A DNA stretch of 64,000 bases. It comes from Paracoccaceae bacterium. Lineage in GTDB: Bacteria > Pseudomonadota > Alphaproteobacteria > Rhodobacterales > Rhodobacteraceae. The stretch is taken from NCBI GenBank assembly GCA_021741245.1, contig JAIOYF010000011.1:62001-126000 (forward strand). Direction: 5' to 3'. Shown here piece after piece: positions 1 to 8,065 of the stretch (positions are counted from its first letter, which is position 1; every line of letters starts with the position of its first letter). Under the pieces are notes generated by a model that made no database searches, had not been told where the DNA came from, and was given only the letters and a program-made list of their open reading frames with translations. Position numbers and translations under genes: made by a program.

Positions 1-843
1 CCGTTGGGGCGGGATCAGGTTGACCACATCCCCGGCAAAAGTCTCAAACGCTGTTGTGACGGTCAGCGCTTCTGGATCCACCTCTATCACGCCGCCATTG
101 TCGGAAAAGGGCACATGCGTGATCATGCCGGGATAGAGGTGGTCCCACGCCTCGGTAAACAAGGCTTGCTTGGAAAAGCTATCCTTGCCGTCGACGATGA
201 TGATCTTTGCGGTTGGGTTGTTCTTTTTGAAGAAATGGGCAACCAAACCGGCCCGCTCATAGGGACCGGGTGGGCAGCGATAGGGGTTGTTGGGCACAGA
301 CATCACAAAGGTGCCGCCCTGACGCATCGCGGCAATCTGATCGCGCAGCAAGACGGTCTGCGCCCCTGCCTTCCACGCATGCGGCATCCGATCTTGTAGC
401 GCTTCATCATAGCCCGGAATGTCGGTATATTTCAGTTCGATCCCCGGTGAGACGATCAAACGATCATAGGCGACCTTGGTGCCGTCCTCCATAACCACGA
501 CCTGTCCACTGGTCTGCAGTTCGATCGCCCGGCCAATGACAATCTGCACCCCACGCGCGGCAAGGCCGTCATAGCCAAAGGTGATCGCCTCGAACGGGCG
601 TTCGCCCGCGATGACCATGTTGGAAAACGGGCAGGTGCTGAACTGGGCGGCTTCCGTGATCAAGATAACGTCGAAATCCGGCTCAATCTGTCGCAACGTC
701 CGTGCGGCAGAGGCCCCGCCAAAACCACCGCCAACAATCACGACCCGCGGCCGCCCCTGTGCCTTGGCGGGGGCGGCAAGAAGGCTGCCCGTGACGAATG
801 AAGTGGAAATTGCCAAAGTCTCGCGTCGGCTGAACCGTTTCAT
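1..843 (-). CDS. fccB: Flavocytochrome c sulfide dehydrogenase, flavoprotein subunit (partial, C-terminus outside window)
   Basis: FAD enzyme that oxidises sulfide in the periplasm and passes electrons to a partner cytochrome c. The first 281 residues are visible; the gene runs off the left edge. The N-terminus carries a twin-arginine-like signal (RFSRRETLAIS) followed by AQG and a Rossmann dinucleotide motif (VVIVGGGFGG) near residues 34-43. Cys71 in FSTCPFSN matches the cysteine that covalently binds FAD in flavocytochrome c, and Cys190 in PYRCPPGPYE matches one half of the redox-active disulfide; its partner would lie outside the window. The start ATG overlaps the stop of the upstream cytochrome gene (ATGA), so the two are translationally coupled. 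SoxF belongs to the same family and is the main alternative name. Confidence 0.85.
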   Translation of the reverse strand, partial: MKRFSRRETLAISTSFVTGSLLAAPAKAQGRPRVVIVGGGFGGASAARTLRQIEPDFDVILITEAAQFSTCPFSNMVIAGERPFEAITFGYDGLAARGVQIVIGRAIELQTSGQVVVMEDGTKVAYDRLIVSPGIELKYTDIPGYDEALQDRMPHAWKAGAQTVLLRDQIAAMRQGGTFVMSVPNNPYRCPPGPYERAGLVAHFFKKNNPTAKIIIVDGKDSFSKQALFTEAWDHLYPGMITHVPFSDNGGVIEVDPEALTVTTAFETFAGDVVNLIPPQR

Positions 844-1139
844 CGGGAAACGCCCTCCAATCCGGAAATGTAGCGCGCAAGACTGTCACGCTCTTCGGGC
901 GTCAAGCCACCCACAAACCGGTGCATGATTGTCGTGCCGGGGTTTTGGCCCGAGAAACTGGCCAGTGATTGCACTAGACCCTCATAGGGTTTGCCCTGAA
1001 TGACCGGCATCATCCCCGCCGAGTCGGTTTGGCCATGGCACATCTGACACGACAAGAACGTGATTTCATCGCTTGTCGATTGCGCCAACACAGGGGTGCA
1101 GGCAACCGCAAACCCAACAGCCAATAAATATCTGTGCAT
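840..1139 (-). CDS. Small periplasmic cytochrome c, partner of the sulfide dehydrogenase flavoprotein
   Basis: A 99-residue class I c-type cytochrome. A signal peptide (MHRYLLAVGFAVACTPVLAQ) precedes one heme-binding CQMCH motif at about residues 31-35, and a later Met (HRFVGG context preceded by TTIM) could be the axial ligand. An in-frame extension to 1193 is possible but would put 18 polar residues before the signal peptide, so ATG at 1139 is preferred. Length and single heme resemble monoheme FccA subunits rather than diheme SoxE. It is coupled by a 4-base overlap to the flavoprotein gene, which supports an electron-accepting role in sulfide oxidation. Confidence 0.8.
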   Translation of the reverse strand: MHRYLLAVGFAVACTPVLAQSTSDEITFLSCQMCHGQTDSAGMMPVIQGKPYEGLVQSLASFSGQNPGTTIMHRFVGGLTPEERDSLARYISGLEGVSR

Positions 1140-1328
1140 GTCCGCCAGCGCCAAATTCCCAGTTCGCAGGGTCAATCTGGCACAAAAGGGCATCGCAAAT
1201 TGTGATCTATACTATTTGCCTTTCCAATATTTTTGCCGCTTCCTTTTGGGCCGATTTCCTCCAGACTATGCGCCGTCAAGCCTTTGGCATTCAAATGGAT
1301 CATCGGGAATTTGAAGCGTCCTAACATC

Positions 1329-2141
1329 ATGGTCAAACCGAATGGGAACGGCCCGACGCGGCGCGCAATCTTGGCCTATGCGCCATCTGTATTGGCGTTC
1401 TCATTGCCCTCGGTCGCCCTCGCCTCGGACGAAGGTGTGCGTATAGCCATCATGGAAGATTTCGGCACAGCCGATATCTCTGACGGTGACGTGCTGATCG
1501 ACATGCCCGACTACTCTGATTCCGGAAAATCCGTGCCGCTGACGCTGACAGTTCCTTGCACGATGGAGGGGTTGGATTATCCCGAGGCGATTGGAATCTA
1601 TGCCGCGCGAAACCCCCGTCCGCGTGTCGCACGGGTCTATTTCACCCCAGCATGCAGTAGCGCCGTCTTTTCAACCCGTGTCAGGCTGGATTCCTATCAA
1701 GACATTACCGTTGTGGTCAGGATGGCCTCTGGACAGATATTCAAGGGAACAAAGAAGGTTGATGTGACCTATGGGGCCTGTGAAGATGCGGTTGCGAATG
1801 AACAGTTTCCCCCCGGTTGGGCCCCCCGCATCAGGGTGGCCGTGCCCAAGACAGCTGCCGTGGGCGATGCGGTCGAGGTGCGCACAATCATCGGCCATCC
1901 GATGGAGACGGGCCTTCGGCACAATTCAAAGGGTTTGATCGTTCCGGTTCGTATCGCTGAATGGTTTTATTGCTATGTGAATGGCCAACTCGCCTTTTCG
2001 GCAAAACTGGAACCCGCAATCGCAGCAAATCCCTATATAGCCTTCAACCTGCGGATCGCAGAGGCATCGAAGTTGCATTTCGAATGGAACGATACCTCGT
2101 CTGATATCTACACGTATGATGATACTGTGGCGATAGGTTAA
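1329..2141 (+). CDS. Fused SoxY-SoxZ sulfur-carrier protein
   Basis: A 270-residue protein joining both halves of the thiosulfate-oxidation carrier. After a twin-arginine-like signal (PTRRAILAYAPSVLAFSLP) come a SoxY-like domain (about residues 35-155) and a SoxZ-like domain (about 165-270, with HPMETG, AIAANPY and FEWND as SoxZ hallmarks). In ordinary SoxY the sulfur is carried on the cysteine of a C-terminal GGCGG arm; here the equivalent is Cys151 in VTYGACED, now internal and without the flanking glycines. Fused SoxYZ-like carriers are known, often beside quinoprotein dehydrogenases, but no such gene is visible here. It is divergent from the sulfide dehydrogenase pair across 189 bases. 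ATG 1329 fits the signal peptide better than the longer upstream frame. Confidence 0.85.
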   Translation: MVKPNGNGPTRRAILAYAPSVLAFSLPSVALASDEGVRIAIMEDFGTADISDGDVLIDMPDYSDSGKSVPLTLTVPCTMEGLDYPEAIGIYAARNPRPRVARVYFTPACSSAVFSTRVRLDSYQDITVVVRMASGQIFKGTKKVDVTYGACEDAVANEQFPPGWAPRIRVAVPKTAAVGDAVEVRTIIGHPMETGLRHNSKGLIVPVRIAEWFYCYVNGQLAFSAKLEPAIAANPYIAFNLRIAEASKLHFEWNDTSSDIYTYDDTVAIG

Positions 2142-2433
2142 GGGACGCCCTGCCCTTTCGCTTCAGCGACCAAGCATGTCACAATGCCGTCCCACGCATT
2201 CCCTTGCTGCCAGATTGCCAACCCTGTCTTGACATCTGAAGGCCGCTGAGCGGAATGATCGTTCAATGCCGCATCACCCATGACCGCGCAGCATGGCCCG
2301 CAAGCGGCGTTGATCAGGGCACAGCATGTCCAAAAGTCAGATCACAACCAATCACGCACCCTTGCATGCGCGGGTTTGATCAACTCAACTCATTCAATAA
2401 CCGACTCATTTCCAGCATAAAGGAAGCGTGAAC

Positions 2434-3420
2434 ATGTCATGGCTCAACTCATCCATCATGGCGCGAAAGGGCGTGGCAAAGGGCATTGAAGGCGCGCGCC
2501 ACAAGATCACAATCGAGGATCAAGGCGCCTTTCACTATGTCTATGGCCCCTATGCAACCCCCGTGCTTGAGGTTGAACCGGGGGCGGTCGTGTCGGTCGA
2601 AACCCATGATGCGTTTGAAGGCGCGATCACCGAGGTTGTTGAAAATCCGTCTGCTCTGCTCAACTTTCCCTTTCTCAACCCACAAAACGGACCGATCTAC
2701 GTAAAGGGCGCCGAAAAGGGTGATGCGCTGGCCGTTCGGATCATCTCGATCACCCCGCGCGGGCCGCAGCCTGTGGGCACCACCTGCCTTTTGAAGGAAT
2801 TTGGGGGGCTGGTCGCGACGGGTGATACCGCCTTGCTGAACCCTCCACTGCCAGAAAAGGTCAAAAAGATCGTTGTGGATGAAAAGGGCGTGCATTGGTC
2901 AGACACGCTTATCTTGCCCTATGAACCCTTCATTGGCACCATTGGCACCTCTCCCCAGATCGAGGCGATCTCTTCCCTGCAGCCCGACTATTACGGCGGC
3001 AATATGGATGTGCCAGACGTTGGCCCCGGTTCCATCATTTACCTGCCGGTCAACACCGAAGGGGGCTATCTTTACCTTGGTGATTGCCATGCCATTCAGG
3101 GCGATGGAGAGTTGTGCGGCGTGGCGCTTGAGATCCCCGCCACGGTCGAGATTCACATCGACCTGATAAAGGGATACGGAAACCGGTGGCCGCAACTGGA
3201 AACCGAAGACAAGGTGATGTTCATCGGATCGGCCCGCCCGATGGAGGACGCCGCCCGCATCGCCTACCGCGAACTCGTGCGTTGGGTCGCCGCCGAAACC
3301 GGACAATCCGAAGCTGACGCCTATATGCTGCTGACGATGTGCGGCAAGGTTCGCTTGGGAAATATGGTTGATCCCAAGTACAGCCTCGCCGCCGGAATCG
3401 AGAAGAAATACCTTAAATAA
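2434..3420 (+). CDS. Acetamidase/formamidase family protein
   Basis: A 328-residue member of the FmdA/AmdA family, which hydrolyses short amides to ammonia and the acid. Family signatures are the HDAFEGAI segment (about residues 60-67), GPIYVKGAEKGDALAV, GGNMD near residue 190, and the LGDCHAIQGDGE segment near 215. There is no signal peptide, so it is cytoplasmic. An AAGGAAG ribosome site at about 2419-2425 suits the ATG at 2434 better than the GTG six bases upstream. An SDR dehydrogenase follows after 18 bases, so the two are probably co-transcribed. Substrate cannot be read from sequence. Confidence 0.88.
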   Translation: MSWLNSSIMARKGVAKGIEGARHKITIEDQGAFHYVYGPYATPVLEVEPGAVVSVETHDAFEGAITEVVENPSALLNFPFLNPQNGPIYVKGAEKGDALAVRIISITPRGPQPVGTTCLLKEFGGLVATGDTALLNPPLPEKVKKIVVDEKGVHWSDTLILPYEPFIGTIGTSPQIEAISSLQPDYYGGNMDVPDVGPGSIIYLPVNTEGGYLYLGDCHAIQGDGELCGVALEIPATVEIHIDLIKGYGNRWPQLETEDKVMFIGSARPMEDAARIAYRELVRWVAAETGQSEADAYMLLTMCGKVRLGNMVDPKYSLAAGIEKKYLK

Positions 3421-3438
3421 GATCAGGGAGTTAATGAA

Positions 3439-4200
3439 ATGGATCTGGGTTTGAAGGGGCTGCGTGCCCTTGTTACCGGGGGCAGTAAGGGCATCGGTCT
3501 GCGCTGCGCAGAAATCCTTGCCGCCGAGGGTGCGTCGGTGTCGATCTGCGCCCGCAATGCAGCCGAGGTTGACGCCACCGTGGCAAAACTGGCCGCCATG
3601 GGGGTGACCGCCTATGGCGCGGCGGTCAATGTGGCAGACAAGTCGGCGTTGGAGTCTTGGGTGGCCGCTTCGGCCGAGGCGCTGGGCGGGATCGACATTG
3701 TGATCGGCAATGTTTCGGCATTGGCCGTTGCGGATGATGAAGACGCTTGGAAAGCTGGCTTTGATACAGACATGATGCATTCCGTGCGGCTGGTGAATGC
3801 CGCCATGCCTTGGCTTTCAAAAAGCGCGGCCGCATCCATCACGCTGGTTTCCTCCGTTTCGGGGCGCGAGATCGACTTTACCGGGCCCGCCTATGGGGCA
3901 TTCAAAGCCGCAATCGTTCACTATGCGCAGGGGCTTGCCTATAAGCTTGCAGGGCAGGGAATTCGCGCAAACACGGTATCGCCGGGCAATACCTATTTTG
4001 ACGGCGGCATCTGGCAAAACATCGAAACCAACATGCCTGATCTGTTTGCCGAGGCGCTTGCCATGAATCCGACAGGACGTATGGCCAAGCCCGAAGAAAT
4101 TGCGCGTGGGATCGTGTTTCTTGCCAGCCCCGCCTCCAGCTTTACGACCGGGACCAACCTTGTCATTGACGGCGCTTTGACCAAAGGCGTCCAACTTTGA
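3439..4200 (+). CDS. SDR family NAD(P)-dependent oxidoreductase
   Basis: A 253-residue classical short-chain dehydrogenase. The cofactor-binding TGGSKGIG lies at residues 13-20, the catalytic serine region is TLVSSVSG, and the YGAFK segment supplies the Tyr and Lys of the YxxxK motif. The C-terminal stretch GRMAKPEEIARGIVFLAS with TTGTNLVIDGA is typical of FabG-like enzymes. The NVS segment in place of the usual NNAG (GNVSALAV) is a mild departure. An AGGGAG site precedes the ATG. It follows the acetamidase-family gene closely; the substrate is unknown. Confidence 0.9.
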   Translation: MDLGLKGLRALVTGGSKGIGLRCAEILAAEGASVSICARNAAEVDATVAKLAAMGVTAYGAAVNVADKSALESWVAASAEALGGIDIVIGNVSALAVADDEDAWKAGFDTDMMHSVRLVNAAMPWLSKSAAASITLVSSVSGREIDFTGPAYGAFKAAIVHYAQGLAYKLAGQGIRANTVSPGNTYFDGGIWQNIETNMPDLFAEALAMNPTGRMAKPEEIARGIVFLASPASSFTTGTNLVIDGALTKGVQL

Positions 4201-4703
4201 TCCTTTGCCCCACCGCATGGCGCGTGGGGCAGAACCCTAGGCTTGGTCGACCGCCCGCATTGCGTGGCCTCGGCCATATCTTGGGCCTGTATGGGTGGAT
4301 ATTTCCGACTGCGCATTTGCAAAAAGGGCAGGAAACTGGGTAAGATGGGAACATACGGTTTTTATGTAACTTTTGACGCCTTCTGCCGTTACAAGGCCCA
4401 ATACTGACACCAGACCACATTCGGCAGCCCGAGCTTTTGGTTGATCCACCTTGCCCGCTTTGGGATCAGTTTTCGCGGTCGCGTTGCGGCTGGTTTCCAG
4501 CCAACCCACCTGCGGCCCACCCAAACTAGGTCGTCAGGGGTGCACAGGTTCGCACATGCCACCGATCTGCAAGACCTTGCAGATCCGCCACGACGACGCA
4601 CGATCCTTACCATCCGCTCAAAACGGTCGATCATCATCAAGATGCAGGAATGACAGAGCGCAACGCAGGTTTTACGGGCAATACGCCTTAAGGTGACAAC
4701 CCC
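4201..4703. other. Gene-free interval with one hairpin
   Basis: About 500 bases between the SDR and antiporter genes. Short frames exist on both strands, but their translations lack domain-like composition or a ribosome site, so no gene is called. The hairpin just after the SDR stop is listed separately. An AAGGTGAC ribosome site for the antiporter lies at the right end. Promoter elements for the antiporter are presumably here but none could be fixed. Confidence 0.5.
4207..4230 (+). terminator. Hairpin after the SDR gene, terminator candidate
   Basis: GCCCCAC (4207-4213) and GTGGGGC (4224-4230) can form a 7-bp GC-rich stem with a 10-base loop, seven bases after the SDR stop codon. There is no T-run after it, so intrinsic termination is uncertain. 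Confidence 0.45.
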
Positions 4704-7214
4704 ATGGATATCATACTGGTCACCACGGTCATTGCGTCGCTTTTCCTTGTTATCGGCGCGGCAGAGCCTTTGGCCGAACGGTTGCGTTTGCCCTACACGG
4801 TGATCTTAGCGCTCTTGGGGGTACTGATCGCCACCGGGGCCACGTTCTTTCTGCGGACTGAGTTAACTGACGCGCTCAACCCCGTCGCCGAGGCCATTCT
4901 TGGTCTGCCGATACGGTCTGATTTCTTTCTGTATGTCTTCCTTCCGACGCTGTTGTTTCAGGCCACATTGGGGATGAATCTGCGGCGGATGCTGGATGAC
5001 TGGGTGCCGATCCTGGTCCTTGCGGTAGTTGCTGTCGTGGTCTCTACCGTCAGCGTTGGCTATGCGCTGTCTTGGGCCAGTGCGCTGCCGCTGGCGGCCT
5101 GCCTGCTGGTCGGCGCGATCGTCTCGACAACAGACCCATCGGCTGTTGTCTCGATCTTTCGCTCCCTATCGGCACCACGCCGACTTGCCAGAATCATCGA
5201 AGGTGAAAGCCTTCTGAACGACGCCGCGGCCATCGCGCTTTTTAGTCTTTTCATGGCCTTCGTGAGGCTGGGCGCACCATCGCCCACACTTTCCGAGGCG
5301 TTGGGACGGTTTCCACTATTGATTGCAGGGGGCGTGTTGGCGGGGTGGGTGTCTGCGCGGTTGGCCGTCTGGACCATGGGGCTTTTTGCCCGGCATGAGC
5401 GTGCCCAGATATCGACATCCATCGCGCTGCCCTACCTTGCCTATATCATCGCCGAGCAAAGCGTTGGCGCCTCTGGCGTCATCGCGGTTGTAACGGCGGG
5501 ACTGACCTTAAACCTGACCGGTCCGGGGCGCTTGCCGCCACAGGCTTGGGCCTCGTTGCAGGAGGTTTGGGATTTGCTGGCCCATTGGGCGGGGGCGCTG
5601 ATCTTTATTCTGGCGGCCCTTCTCATTCCGCGACTGCTGGAGGAAGTCCGGCTTTCCGACTATGCGCTGATCGGTGTGGTGATCTTGGCCGCGATTGCAG
5701 CCCGCGCGCTGATCTTGTTCGCGCTTATGCCGCTGTTAACAGCCCTGCGTGCGTCACCTGTTGTCGTCTGGCGCTATCGCGTGGCGATATTGTGGGGCGG
5801 GCTTCGCGGTGCTGTGACACTTGCCTTGGCTTTGGCCGTCACCGAAAGCATTTTTGTGCCTGTTGAGGTCAAGCGTGTTGTTGGTATCCTTGCCACTGGC
5901 TTTACGCTGTTCACATTGATTGTTCAGGGTGCAACCCTCAGGCCAGTGATTGCTTGGCTGGGGCTTGACCGATTGTCGCCCATTGATGAGGCGCTGTCAC
6001 GGCAGGTCGTTGCCGTTGCCCTGCAAACTGTGCGGGAAGACGTCGCCCGCACCACCGAGAATTACAACCTGACCCATGAGATTGTTAGGTCAGAGGCGAA
6101 ACGCTTTGGCGAACGACTGGACTTTGCAATTGAAACCGCCGAGGCCAGCGCGGATATCCTTGACCGCGACCGCATCACGCTGGGGCTGATTGCGCTGGCG
6201 GGTCATGAGCGTGATACGATCCTTGCCCGTGTGCGAGAGCGGACGATTTCCTCCAGAATGGCCGACCGCGTCTTGATGGATGCCGATCAACTGATCGAGG
6301 GCGCGCGGACGGGCGGGCGCAGCGGCTATCAAAGGGCGGCCCGGCGCAGCGTTGCTTATGGCGCGGCCTTTCAGGCCGGGGTGGCGCTGCAACGACGGTT
6401 GGGCATGTCACGCCCGTTGGCAAGGATGACAGCCGATCGGTTCGAACTCTTGCTGTCACAGCGCCTGATCTTGCGCGATCTGGGGGCCTTTATTGACGGG
6501 CGCATCCGCCGTATCCACGGGCGGCGGGTGGCCGATCTGTTGCATGAGGTTCTGTCCCGCCGGGTGGAGGCGATGGACTCTGCGCTCGAGGGGTTGCGTC
6601 TGCAATATCCGGGCTATGCCGAAGAGCTTGAGCGGCGCTTTATCCGACGCACGGCCCTGCGACTGGAAGAGCGGGAGTATAACAGCATACGCGAGGATGG
6701 TCTGATCGGAGCCGAGGTTTATGCAGCGCTCTTGCAAGATGTTGTCGCGCGCCGGGCCACCGCCGAAGACCGGCCACGGCTTGACCTTGCCATACAGCGC
6801 GCTGTCCTTGTGCGGCAATTTCCATTGTTCAAAGACCTTGATGATGGTGCCCTGACGCGGTTGGCACGGGCATTGCTGACGGTATACGTCAACGCAGGCA
6901 GCGTCATCGTCCCGCGCAACAGCCCGGCAGACCGGGTTTACTTCATCGCCTCGGGCGCGGTTGAACTGGACAGTCTTGGCCAGACCTTGCGCCTTGGGCG
7001 CGGTGAAATGTTCGGGCAACTTGCGGTCTTGTCCCGCAAATCCCGCCGCGGCGAGGTGCGTGCCATCGCGCCATCCACCCTGCTTGTGCTTGACGAAACA
7101 CGCTTTCGCCGCCTGCTTGCGCGAAGTGCCGCCCTGCAAGACGCCGTCCGCAAAAGCGCCGAGCAGCGGGGGATTGACCCCGATGTGTTGTTTCAAGATC
7201 CCAAAAGGACCTGA
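4704..7214 (+). CDS. Na+/H+ (CPA1, NhaP-type) antiporter with C-terminal cyclic-nucleotide-binding-like domain
   Basis: An 836-residue inner-membrane antiporter. Residues 1-420 hold about a dozen hydrophobic segments with the CPA1 signatures TTDPSAVVS, GESLLNDAAAIA (ND motif of the ion site) and WGGLRGAVTLALALA. A helical cytoplasmic region follows (about 430-690). Residues 700-820 resemble a cNMP-binding/Crp fold: FPLFKDL, SPADRVYFIASGAVEL, and a phosphate-binding-cassette-like MFGQLAVLSRKSRRGEV. The usual acidic residue of FGE is Gln here, so nucleotide binding is doubtful. An AAGGTGAC site precedes ATG 4704. Related antiporters with such tails regulate internal pH or sodium; the ligand is unknown. 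Confidence 0.88.
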   Translation: MDIILVTTVIASLFLVIGAAEPLAERLRLPYTVILALLGVLIATGATFFLRTELTDALNPVAEAILGLPIRSDFFLYVFLPTLLFQATLGMNLRRMLDDWVPILVLAVVAVVVSTVSVGYALSWASALPLAACLLVGAIVSTTDPSAVVSIFRSLSAPRRLARIIEGESLLNDAAAIALFSLFMAFVRLGAPSPTLSEALGRFPLLIAGGVLAGWVSARLAVWTMGLFARHERAQISTSIALPYLAYIIAEQSVGASGVIAVVTAGLTLNLTGPGRLPPQAWASLQEVWDLLAHWAGALIFILAALLIPRLLEEVRLSDYALIGVVILAAIAARALILFALMPLLTALRASPVVVWRYRVAILWGGLRGAVTLALALAVTESIFVPVEVKRVVGILATGFTLFTLIVQGATLRPVIAWLGLDRLSPIDEALSRQVVAVALQTVREDVARTTENYNLTHEIVRSEAKRFGERLDFAIETAEASADILDRDRITLGLIALAGHERDTILARVRERTISSRMADRVLMDADQLIEGARTGGRSGYQRAARRSVAYGAAFQAGVALQRRLGMSRPLARMTADRFELLLSQRLILRDLGAFIDGRIRRIHGRRVADLLHEVLSRRVEAMDSALEGLRLQYPGYAEELERRFIRRTALRLEEREYNSIREDGLIGAEVYAALLQDVVARRATAEDRPRLDLAIQRAVLVRQFPLFKDLDDGALTRLARALLTVYVNAGSVIVPRNSPADRVYFIASGAVELDSLGQTLRLGRGEMFGQLAVLSRKSRRGEVRAIAPSTLLVLDETRFRRLLARSAALQDAVRKSAEQRGIDPDVLFQDPKRT

Positions 7215-7218
7215 ACGC

Positions 7219-8064
7219 TCAACCGCAAAGCCGGTCGGTAAAGCCACCGATAAAGTCATTCGCCAAGGGAAACTGATCATCCGGCGATGGGGTCACGGGC
7301 ATTTCCTTCGCGGGAAGCAGATGCTGGGCCACAGGGACCCATGCCAGATAGTGGCGGCTTCGGTGATACCCTTGCAGAAATCCGCGATCCGGGGTGCTTG
7401 GATCACGCCCATGATTTGGATGCGGGTAAAGGTTCTGCCGTGCCCGTATCTGAACGTCCTGCGTCCAGCCGAGCGCATGGCCAAAGCCATCAATGGCGCG
7501 CCCAAGCTGCAGGGTTGAGACAAGCGGAACCTGCCCATCCCGACCCGAGATCTTTGCCAGTGCCGTCAAAAGCATGACCGCCATATTGGCATACCACAAA
7601 CTTGATGCACCTCGGCAAAGTTCGGCGGGGAACATGCCATCGTCCGTCATTTCAGACAGATAGCGATCGCAAAGCACCTGCGCCACCTCACGGCCCTTTT
7701 CCGCCTCTGGCCAGACAAGCAAGGTGGCCGCTTGGACCAAAAGATGGTTGTTGCGCCGTGATAGTTTCAGCGGATCATCCCCCGCCACGGGCGGCAGGTC
7801 CACAATATCGGTTGTCGACAGGGCCGCAAACAGACTGTCCCGAAGCGGGTGGTCGAAGGGCAAGGCATTTCCCAGAACGAAAAAGCCGCGCATCGCGGCA
7901 AACCGGCTGGGGATCGTAAGCGGGCCAGCCCCAAGATGGGCAAGCAACTCATCCGCTGCGGCCAAAAATGCCGGGGCCGTCGCCAGACCATCACGCGCCG
8001 CAACCATCACCCCAAACAGGTGTCGGTGCAGCCGATCTTCCGCCTGCTGTCCGTCAACGCTCAC
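7219..8064 (-). CDS. Alginate-lyase-like (alpha/alpha-toroid) protein
   Basis: A 281-residue protein whose middle resembles the alginate lyase/PL5-type fold: an NNH segment (RRNNHLLVQAATLLVWP) followed by DGMFPAELCRGASSLWYANMA, parallel to the family's N-H and D-G-x-x-P-x-E-x-x-R-x-x-x-x-L-x-Y motifs. It has no signal peptide, unusual for a polysaccharide lyase, so a changed role is possible. GTG 8064 lies just after the stop of the upstream caspase gene; a longer GTG at 8100 would overlap that gene by 35 bases. Last gene of the leftward cluster that includes the radical SAM and caspase-like proteins. Its stop nearly meets that of the convergent antiporter gene. Confidence 0.55.
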   Translation of the reverse strand: MSVDGQQAEDRLHRHLFGVMVAARDGLATAPAFLAAADELLAHLGAGPLTIPSRFAAMRGFFVLGNALPFDHPLRDSLFAALSTTDIVDLPPVAGDDPLKLSRRNNHLLVQAATLLVWPEAEKGREVAQVLCDRYLSEMTDDGMFPAELCRGASSLWYANMAVMLLTALAKISGRDGQVPLVSTLQLGRAIDGFGHALGWTQDVQIRARQNLYPHPNHGRDPSTPDRGFLQGYHRSRHYLAWVPVAQHLLPAKEMPVTPSPDDQFPLANDFIGGFTDRLCG

Positions 8065-8065
8065 C

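Noticed and set aside
2899..3780. 293-codon open frame on the minus strand
   Set aside because: Antisense to the acetamidase and SDR genes.
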